This document shows, one piece after another, positions 58,080 through 64,000 of a DNA stretch of 64,000 nt (position 1 is the first letter of the stretch; every line of letters starts with the position of its first letter). A program made the position numbers and the translations under genes. The stretch covers positions 124,001 to 188,000 of the forward strand of contig NZ_JAESVP010000002.1 of assembly GCF_016765795.1 (NCBI RefSeq). Direction: 5' to 3'. The notes under the pieces are model-generated. The model saw only the letters and a list, made by a program, of their open reading frames with translations, had not been told where the DNA came from and made no database searches. The DNA comes from Fuscibacter oryzae (GTDB taxonomy: Bacteria > Pseudomonadota > Alphaproteobacteria > Rhodobacterales > Rhodobacteraceae).

Positions 58080-59738
58080 ATGGATACCCAGCAAAACAGT
58101 CGGATAATCCCCTTTGCCCTGCGCTGGAACGGCTGGGCGGTCGGGGCCGTGGTGCTGGCGGTGCTGATTGTGGCGCCGATGCTGGCGGTCTTGTGGATCG
58201 CCCTTCATCCGACCGAGAATATCTGGCCGCATCTTCTGGCCACGGTCCTGCCGCGCTATTTCGGCACGACATTGGTGCTGATGACCGGGGTGGCGGTGCT
58301 GGCGGGGGCGGCGGGCACCGGGGCGGCCTGGCTGATCACGATGTACCGCTTTCCCGGGCGCGACATGCTGGCCTATGCGCTGCTGTTTCCCTTGGCCATT
58401 CCGGCCTATGTCGGGGCCTTCGCGCTGGTCGATTTTCTGGATTATTCCGGTCTGGTGCAGACCTTCCTGCGCGCCACCTTTGGCTGGACCTCGGCGCGCG
58501 ACTACTGGTTTCCGCAAATCCGCACCAACTGGGGGGCCATCGTGGTGCTGGCCTCGGCGCAATATCCTTATGTGTATCTGCTGACGCGGGCGGCGCTGCG
58601 CGAACAATCGGGCGGCATGTATGAGGTGGCGCGCGCCCTTGGCCTGAATGGCTGGGGTGTGTTCTGGCGGCTGGGCCTGCCCTTGGCGCGGCCCGCCATT
58701 GCCGCCGGGGTGGCGTTGGCGATGATGGAGACGGTGGCCGATTTCGGCACGGTGCAATATTTCGGGGTGCAGACCCTGACCACCGGCATCTTCACCACCT
58801 GGCTGGATGGCGGCAATCCGGGCGGGGCGGCGCAGATTGCGGGCGTCATCCTTGTTCTGATCCTGACCCTTGTGGCCATTGAGCGGTTCAGCCGCCGTAA
58901 CGCCCGGTTTCACCGCCCCTCACGCGCGCCGCGCCCGATTGCGCCGGTGCGGCTGACGGGGGGACAGGCGGCCATGGCTTGGGTGCTGTGCGTCATCCCC
59001 TTTGCCGTCGGTTTCCTGTTGCCGGTCGGCGTGATGGGCCTGCATGCCGTCAAACGGCCCGAAGTCTGGCTGGAGCCGGGGCTTTTGGCGGCGGCGGTCA
59101 ATACGGCGGTGGTTGGCGGCATCGCAGCGGTGCTGACGGTCGCGGCGGCGTTGTTTCTGGTTTACGCCGTGCGCATGGCGGGGCGGGGCACCGCGCGGTT
59201 GGTGCTGCCGGTCACCACCCTTGGCTATGCCGCACCGGGTGCGGTGCTGGCGGTGGGCATCCTGATTCCGCTGGCAGCCCTGGACCACAAACTGGCCGAT
59301 GGCTGGCTGGCGTTGACGGGGCAAGAGCCGGGGCTTTTGCTGACCGGCACCTCTGCCGCCATAGTGCTGGCCTATGTGGTGCGGTTCTTCGGCATGGCGC
59401 AAAGTGCCGCCGACACCGCCTTTGGCCGCATTCCGCCCAGCCTGCCCATGGCGGCGCGGTCTTTGGGGCAGACCAATGGCGGCACCTTGCGCCGGGTTTA
59501 CCTGCCGATGATGCGTGGCTCGGTTGCCGCCGCGCTGCTGGTCGTCTTTGTCGAATGCGTCAAGGAGCTGCCCGCGACGCTGCTGCTGCGGCCCTTCAAT
59601 TTCAACACGCTTTCGACCCGCGTTTATGAGCTTGCCAGCCTTGAAAAGCTGGAAGAGGCGTCGCCTGCCGCCCTTGGCGTTGTGGCGATGGGCCTTCTGG
59701 CGGTGGCCTTGCTGGCCCATAACAGCCGTGACCGCTAG
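58080..59738 (+). CDS. Ferric-type ABC transporter permease (FbpB/SfuB-like), fused double unit
   Basis: 552 residues with two permease halves of about six helices each, divided near residue 280. EAA-type loops appear in EVARALGLNGWGVFWRLGLP and MAARSLGQTNGGTLRRVYLP. This is the usual layout for iron(III) permeases. The binding protein and ATPase genes are not adjacent, so partners are encoded elsewhere. Confidence 0.9.
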   Translation: MDTQQNSRIIPFALRWNGWAVGAVVLAVLIVAPMLAVLWIALHPTENIWPHLLATVLPRYFGTTLVLMTGVAVLAGAAGTGAAWLITMYRFPGRDMLAYALLFPLAIPAYVGAFALVDFLDYSGLVQTFLRATFGWTSARDYWFPQIRTNWGAIVVLASAQYPYVYLLTRAALREQSGGMYEVARALGLNGWGVFWRLGLPLARPAIAAGVALAMMETVADFGTVQYFGVQTLTTGIFTTWLDGGNPGGAAQIAGVILVLILTLVAIERFSRRNARFHRPSRAPRPIAPVRLTGGQAAMAWVLCVIPFAVGFLLPVGVMGLHAVKRPEVWLEPGLLAAAVNTAVVGGIAAVLTVAAALFLVYAVRMAGRGTARLVLPVTTLGYAAPGAVLAVGILIPLAALDHKLADGWLALTGQEPGLLLTGTSAAIVLAYVVRFFGMAQSAADTAFGRIPPSLPMAARSLGQTNGGTLRRVYLPMMRGSVAAALLVVFVECVKELPATLLLRPFNFNTLSTRVYELASLEKLEEASPAALGVVAMGLLAVALLAHNSRDR

Positions 59739-59784
59739 CTCCCTTGCACTGATGCGTCGGGCTTGCTACATCACCCCTCGCGTA

Positions 59785-59857
59785 GCCCCTATAGCTCAGC
59801 TGGTAGAGCGCTAGTTTTGTAAACTAGATGTCGGCGGTTCGATCCCGTCTGGGGGCA
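59785..59857 (+). tRNA. tRNA-Thr (anticodon UGU)
   Basis: A 73-nt cloverleaf: acceptor GCCCCTA pairs with TGGGGGC, D-stem GCTC/GAGC, anticodon stem CTAGT/ACTAG with loop TTTGTAA, and T-stem GGCGG/CCGTC with TTCGATC loop. The anticodon TGT reads ACA. The discriminator is A; CCA is not encoded. Confidence 0.95.
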
Positions 59858-59904
59858 CGCGCAACTTCCCTGCTGAGTCTTGCCCGCCACAGTGCCAACC
59901 CCAT

Positions 59905-59935
59905 ATCGGGTAGGTTCAACTTTCCGCTACCCGAT
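59905..59935. terminator. Stem-loop downstream of tRNA-Thr
   Basis: Perfect 9-bp arms ATCGGGTAG (59905-59913) and CTACCCGAT (59927-59935) with a 13-nt loop, 48 bp after the tRNA. Could end the tRNA transcript or lie in the nrdR leader. Confidence 0.45.
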
Positions 59936-60024
59936 CCCTCGCGCTATGGCCTAGTGTTGGGCCAACCACCGGCGCACAGACACCGGGGCTAGAGGCAGAA
60001 CAACAATCAGCAAGGAGGGAGCGA

Positions 60025-60492
60025 ATGCGCTGCCCATTCTGCGGCAATATCGATACCCAGGTGAAGGACAGTCGCCCGGCAGAGGATCACGTCTCGATCC
60101 GCCGCCGCCGCTTTTGTCCGGCCTGTGGTGGCCGTTTCACCACTTATGAACGTGTGCAGTTGCGCGATCTGGTCGTCATCAAATCCAGCGGCAAGCGCGA
60201 GGATTTTGACCGGACCAAGCTGGAACGTTCGATCCGCATCGCGCTGCAAAAACGCCCCATCGATCCCGACCGCATCGACCAGATGATTTCCGGCATCGTG
60301 CGGCGTCTGGAAAGCCTTGGCGAAACCGACATCTCCTCCAAGGTGATCGGCGAGATCGTGATGGAGTCTCTGGCCCGGATCGACACCGTTGCCTATGTGC
60401 GCTTTGCCAGCGTTTACAAGAACTTCCAGGCCGCTGACGACTTTGACCGTTTTGTCAGCGAATTGCGGCCCTCGCCTACCAGCGACGAGTGA
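60025..60492 (+). CDS. nrdR: Transcriptional repressor NrdR
   Basis: 155 residues. Zinc ribbon CPFC (3-6) and CPAC, then an ATP-cone (about 46-136) with [20 protein letters not shown]. It represses ribonucleotide reductase genes in response to dATP/ATP. The upstream site AAGGAGGGAG is strong. Its stop overlaps ribD. Confidence 0.97.
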   Translation: MRCPFCGNIDTQVKDSRPAEDHVSIRRRRFCPACGGRFTTYERVQLRDLVVIKSSGKREDFDRTKLERSIRIALQKRPIDPDRIDQMISGIVRRLESLGETDISSKVIGEIVMESLARIDTVAYVRFASVYKNFQAADDFDRFVSELRPSPTSDE

Positions 60493-61589
60493 GCGACCGG
60501 CAGACAGATGAAACCCACATGGCCCACGCGCTGCACCTTGCGGCGCGTGGGCTTGGCAATGTCTGGCCCAATCCGGCGGTGGGCTGTGTGCTGGTCAGGG
60601 AGGGCCAGATCGTCGGGCGCGGCTGGACCCAGCCGGGCGGTCGCCCCCATGCCGAGCGTCGCGCGCTGGATCAGGCGGGCGGCGCGGCACAGGGCGCCAC
60701 CGCCTATGTCACGCTGGAGCCTTGCGCCCATTATGGCCACACGCCCCCCTGCGCCGAAGGGCTGATCGCCGCTGGTATCGCCCGCGTGGTCACCGCCCTG
60801 ACCGACCCTGACCCCCGTGTTGCGGGGCGCGGCCATGCCATGCTGCGCGCGGCAGGCATCCGCGTGACCGAAGGCATCCTCTCGGCGCAGGCCGCCCGGT
60901 TGAACGCAGGCTTCCTGCGCCGGGTTACCGAAACGCTGCCCTTCGTCACCCTGAAACTCGCCACCACACTTGATGGTCGCATCGCCACCGCCACAGGCGA
61001 CAGCCGCTGGATCACCGGGCCAGAGGCGCGCCGCCACACCCACCTTTTGCGCCTGACCCATGATGCGGTGATGGTCGGATCGGGCACAGCCCTGGCCGAC
61101 GATCCCGACCTGACGGTGCGCGACCTTGGCGCACAGCGTCAGCCGGTCCGCATCGTGCTCGATAGCCGCCTTTCGCATTCTCCCGACAGCCGCCTTGGCG
61201 GCAGCGCGCGGCAGGTGCCGGTCTGGATGGTCCACGGCCCCGATGCGCCTGCCACCGCCCGAGCCGGCTGGGCCGCCACCGGCGCCGAATTGATCGAGGT
61301 TGCAACCGACAACGGCCACATTGCCCCCCGCGGCGCCCTGACTGCACTGGCCGCCCGTGGCCTGACCCGTATCCTGTGCGAAGGCGGCGGCCAGCTTGCA
61401 GCCTCCCTTGTCCGCAACGGTCTTGTTCAGGACGCTGCCCTTTACACCGCAGGCGCGTTGATCGGCGGCGACGGGCGCGCGGCGCTTGGTGCGCTGGGGC
61501 TGACCCGGTTGGCCGAAGCACCGCGCCTGACACTGCGCGAGGCCTGCCGCCTTGGCCCCGATACCTTTACCCTATGGTCATTCGGCTGA
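60489..61589 (+). CDS. ribD: Bifunctional riboflavin deaminase/reductase RibD
   Basis: 366 residues from a GTG at 60489 (GTGA overlap with nrdR). N-terminal deaminase with the zinc motifs HAERRALD and [15 protein letters not shown]-terminal reductase from about 150 ([24 protein letters not shown]-type strand; [12 protein letters not shown]). It makes the pyrimidine intermediate of riboflavin synthesis. The nrdR-ribD pairing is frequent in alphaproteobacteria. Confidence 0.97.
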   Translation: MSDRQTDETHMAHALHLAARGLGNVWPNPAVGCVLVREGQIVGRGWTQPGGRPHAERRALDQAGGAAQGATAYVTLEPCAHYGHTPPCAEGLIAAGIARVVTALTDPDPRVAGRGHAMLRAAGIRVTEGILSAQAARLNAGFLRRVTETLPFVTLKLATTLDGRIATATGDSRWITGPEARRHTHLLRLTHDAVMVGSGTALADDPDLTVRDLGAQRQPVRIVLDSRLSHSPDSRLGGSARQVPVWMVHGPDAPATARAGWAATGAELIEVATDNGHIAPRGALTALAARGLTRILCEGGGQLAASLVRNGLVQDAALYTAGALIGGDGRAALGALGLTRLAEAPRLTLREACRLGPDTFTLWSFG

Positions 61590-61595
61590 AACAGG

Positions 61596-61617
61596 GCGGG
61601 GGGCGAAGTGCCCCCGC
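61596..61617. terminator. Hairpin between ribD and gloA
   Basis: Arms GCGGGGG (61596-61602) and CCCCCGC (61611-61617). The core GGGGGGCGAAGTGCCCCC differs at one base from the hairpin at about 13457-13476. It serves convergent genes. Confidence 0.6.
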
Positions 61618-61628
61618 TGCCAACGCTT

Positions 61629-62057
61629 TCACCAATGCCCGGTGTTGCCCATGCTGGCCCAAGGTTCAGCCGGGGTCAGCGCCGCGCCTTTTTGCAACAG
61701 TTCAATCGATACATTGTCGGGGCTGCGCACAAAGGCCATGCGACCATCGCGGGGAGGGCGGTTGATCGTGACACCATTGGCTTGCAAATGGGCGCAGGTG
61801 GCGTAGATGTCATCGACCTCATAGGCCAGATGGCCGAAATGGCGGCTGTCCGACGGCAGGCTCGCATCGCCGTCCCAGTTCCAGGTCAGTTCAACCGGGC
61901 AGTCGGGCTGACCGGGCGGCGCCAGAAAGACCAGCGAAAAGCGGCCCTGTTCATTGTCATAGCGCCGGGTCTCCTCCAGCCCCAGCAGGCGATAAAAAGC
62001 CATAGATTTTTCCAGATCCAGCACGCGGACCATGGTGTGCAGATAGCGGATGGTCAT
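61629..62057 (-). CDS. gloA: Lactoylglutathione lyase (glyoxalase I)
   Basis: 142 residues from the ATG at 62057. Metal ligands at His7, Glu56, His76 and Glu119 match the E. coli-type enzyme pattern (His, Glu, His, Glu). Converts the methylglyoxal-glutathione adduct to lactoylglutathione. Lies 68 bp after the Slam-like gene on the same strand. Confidence 0.93.
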   Translation of the reverse strand: MTIRYLHTMVRVLDLEKSMAFYRLLGLEETRRYDNEQGRFSLVFLAPPGQPDCPVELTWNWDGDASLPSDSRHFGHLAYEVDDIYATCAHLQANGVTINRPPRDGRMAFVRSPDNVSIELLQKGAALTPAEPWASMGNTGHW

Positions 62058-62125
62058 GGAATATGCCCCTTTCAGTTTTGCTGGTCCCAAGGCTAGCCGC
62101 CATGGCCGGGGAAGGCGAGGGGGGA

Positions 62126-63478
62126 TCAGAAGGTCGATCGGATGCCCAGCCGCAACTCTGCCTTGCGCGTGGTCAGCGCGGGGATGTTGGAATTTGTGCC
62201 GCTCAACACCAGGCCGACTTCGGGGGCAAAGCCCATGTAATCGACCTTGCTGATCAGCGCCGTCACACCCAGCCGTGCGTTCACGTCCTGCCGGGTGGCG
62301 AGGCCGGGCAGGGCGCGATCATACTGTGCCAGACCCAGCGTCGCAAAGGCGGACAGTTCCACCCCCAGAACCGGAGCGGCGCGTTGCCAGTCCAGCCGCA
62401 GTTCGCCCTCTCTGCGGGCAATCGCGGCAGAGTCGGATTGAACGGTGCCCAGCGTCAAGCGGCTGGCCCAACGGTCGCCCGCCTCGCTGGCCCAGATCCA
62501 GCCCACGCCGCCGCCGATTTTCTGCGAGGATCGGATATCGCTGTCCTTGCGCCGGGTATCGGTCACTTCCAGCGCCAGTGACAGGGCGTGGCGCTCGTCC
62601 ATGCTGCGTTGCAGGCCAAAGGACAGTTGCGACCAATCGGCCAGCGCCGCGCCGCCCTGCCAGTCGCGCCCGATCCGCAGGGTAGAGGACAGCACGCTTT
62701 CACCAAACCGCCTGTCATAGCCCGCAGACAGCGACAGGCCAGAGGTGGCATAGTCGCTGGCGCTGGCATCGGGCACCTGCGCGCGCGCGCTTTCGGACAG
62801 AATATAGCGCGTGCTGTCTGCCGAAAGGCCAAGGGTGAAACCGGCCTCCTTGCCTGCGGGCAAACGCCAAGTCAGATCGCCTCCGACGCTGAAGCCAAGG
62901 CCCGACAGTGGCACGGCATCGGGGTTGACGAATTCGATGCCGCCGACGACCAGCGTGTTTGAGGTCGGGCCATCATTCACGTTCGATGATGGAAACGCCC
63001 CAAAAGACAGCCGCGCCTTCAACGGGTTGCGACTGCGGACATAGGTGAAATCGCGCACCGCGACGGCGCGGGCGCGCGCGTCGGGGGCCAGTTCGGTGGC
63101 CCGGCGCAGCCAGAATTGCGCCGCCGTCCGCCGTCCGTCCGAAGCCAGTGCCTGCGCCATCGCCAGTGCCGCACCAAAGCGGTCCTCGTCGCGGGTGGCG
63201 ACGCGTTCGGCGTGGCGGGCGGCTTTTTGCGCGGCCTTGAAGGCGCCCAGATCGCGCTCGGCCCGCGACAGCACGATCAGCGCCACCACATCATCCGGGT
63301 CGCGCTGCAACAGGGCAAGGGCGGCGGCACGGGCAGCCGTGGCCTGCCCGTTCTGGACCAACTGTATGGCCAACGCGCGCCCTTGGCCGATCGAAAGCCG
63401 CGTTTCCGCCGTTGCGCCACAGGCCAGCGCCACCACCAGCCCGGCCACGCCCAAAAGGCGCGCCGTAGCCCGCATCAT
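62126..63478 (-). CDS. Slam-type outer-membrane translocator (TPR plus DUF560-like barrel)
   Basis: 450 residues from the ATG at 63478. A signal peptide (about 1-24, ending GATA) precedes TPR-like helices (about 30-150). The rest is beta-strand-rich with LSFGAFPSSNVNDGPTSNT, the family segment at the barrel start, and a C-terminal LRLGIRSTF with final Phe. Slam proteins (type XI secretion) move lipoproteins or haemophores with TbpB-like barrels to the surface or outside. Its start overlaps the stop of a TbpB-barrel-like gene, which fits a translocator-substrate pair. Confidence 0.78.
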   Translation of the reverse strand: MMRATARLLGVAGLVVALACGATAETRLSIGQGRALAIQLVQNGQATAARAAALALLQRDPDDVVALIVLSRAERDLGAFKAAQKAARHAERVATRDEDRFGAALAMAQALASDGRRTAAQFWLRRATELAPDARARAVAVRDFTYVRSRNPLKARLSFGAFPSSNVNDGPTSNTLVVGGIEFVNPDAVPLSGLGFSVGGDLTWRLPAGKEAGFTLGLSADSTRYILSESARAQVPDASASDYATSGLSLSAGYDRRFGESVLSSTLRIGRDWQGGAALADWSQLSFGLQRSMDERHALSLALEVTDTRRKDSDIRSSQKIGGGVGWIWASEAGDRWASRLTLGTVQSDSAAIARREGELRLDWQRAAPVLGVELSAFATLGLAQYDRALPGLATRQDVNARLGVTALISKVDYMGFAPEVGLVLSGTNSNIPALTTRKAELRLGIRSTF

Positions 63479-64000
63479 GGGCGCGTCGCGATCAGGATGC
63501 CGGTCTCTCGCATCGTGTTGCCGTTGGCACCTGCGCCTTCGCCCTCGAACACGATGATGCCCGCAATTTCGGTACCATTGGTCCCGCCGATCACGGCAGA
63601 CCAACTGCCAGTGCCCAGTTCGGTCGTGACAGTCCGGTTCACCACGGTGCCGCCGCTGATCTTGCCGTTGGCCCGGTCAATCTCGCCCGCAGCAAAGGTT
63701 ACATAATCGTTCATCGGCCCGATCAGAGATCCGTCTTCGGCATAAAGGTTGCGCCCGGTGATGGTGCCGATCACTGCGCCCACGCCGTCAAAATCGCCAA
63801 AGTCCAGCGACAGGTTGGAGCTGCCCGTTATATATTGCACGCCCACCGGGGCCGTCGCGCTGGCGTCGAACGACCGGACGGCGGCATATTCGCCGGTGAA
63901 AGTGTATTCGCCGGTCGAGGGCAGGTTGACGTTTCCTGTCCGCCGCACCGCCGCGCCGCCGGTTCCCGGCGTTACATAATCGCCGGTCTGGAAGGCCCCG
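63475..64000 (-). CDS. TbpB-barrel-like protein (partial; start beyond the window)
   Basis: The visible 174 codons form the C-terminal part; the frame remains open to the window edge, so the start lies beyond 64000. Strand-rich and glycine/threonine-rich, with NLSLDFGDFDGVGAVIGTITG and a terminal TGILIATRP, resembling the C-terminal barrel of transferrin-binding-protein-like Slam substrates. Its stop overlaps the translocator start (ATGA). The presence of a lipobox cannot be judged. Confidence 0.7.
   Translation of the reverse strand, partial: GAFQTGDYVTPGTGGAAVRRTGNVNLPSTGEYTFTGEYAAVRSFDASATAPVGVQYITGSSNLSLDFGDFDGVGAVIGTITGRNLYAEDGSLIGPMNDYVTFAAGEIDRANGKISGGTVVNRTVTTELGTGSWSAVIGGTNGTEIAGIIVFEGEGAGANGNTMRETGILIATRP

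Overview
The window is high-GC bacterial chromosome with densely packed genes, many ATGA/TGATG stop-start overlaps and long antisense shadow frames. Protein sequences and gene order point to an alphaproteobacterium of the Rhodobacterales (Rhodobacter/Paracoccus type). The indicators are a 14-gene nuo operon interrupted by small order-specific genes (DUF5333-, DUF5337-like), a GapR (DUF2312) nucleoid protein, an FnrL-type TTGAT-N4-ATCAA box before ompW, and recurrent intergenic hairpins with a GAGTATTT tail. This is inferred from content; no species is identified.

Region 1 (1-13.4 kb) is a nitrogen-compound scavenging island. On the minus strand, one apparent operon encodes a complete peptide-type ABC importer (two ATPases, binding protein, two permeases), a class-I glutamine amidotransferase and a glutamine-synthetase-like ligase. 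Divergently transcribed are an ArgE-type deacylase and an FAD amine/amino-acid oxidoreductase, then an Hsp70-like protein and an M20 amidohydrolase. Ligase, FAD oxidase and amidotransferase together resemble the logic of the gamma-glutamyl-polyamine (Puu) pathway.

Region 2 (13.5-25.4 kb) is housekeeping and envelope: moaA, a lipoprotein, alkD-like, opgG-like, glmU-glmS, gph-like phosphatase, an MFS exporter coupled to a DegT-family aminotransferase, ompW with an FnrL box, and a thermonuclease-family protein.

Region 3 (25.4-47.5 kb) is the complex I operon nuoABCDEFGHIJKLMN. Eight extra genes are embedded in it: a sulfotransferase, a His-rich membrane protein, a DUF5337-like protein, two lipoproteins, a DUF5333-like protein, a DUF3291-like protein and a carboxymuconolactone-decarboxylase-like protein. 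NuoE carries a helix-hairpin-helix tail. The operon continues into birA, coaX and rnj.

Region 4 (47.5-59.8 kb) is regulatory and transport. It holds an XRE/ScfR-type regulator preceded by a perfect 12-bp-arm dyad, a structured repeat, a receiver-only response regulator, a two-helix membrane protein and a symporter-type sensor kinase. It continues with a FliM/FliN-like protein, a sulfur cluster (MBL hydrolase, YeeE, and a DUF6691-like/TIGR01244 in-frame fusion), a DksA/TraR protein, GapR, a degenerate sulfotransferase-like protein and an orphan FbpB-type permease.

Region 5 (59.8-64 kb) holds tRNA-Thr(UGU), nrdR-ribD, gloA, and a Slam-type outer-membrane translocator overlapping the end of a TbpB-barrel-like protein gene cut by the window edge. 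No CRISPR array, insertion sequence, prophage or rRNA was seen.
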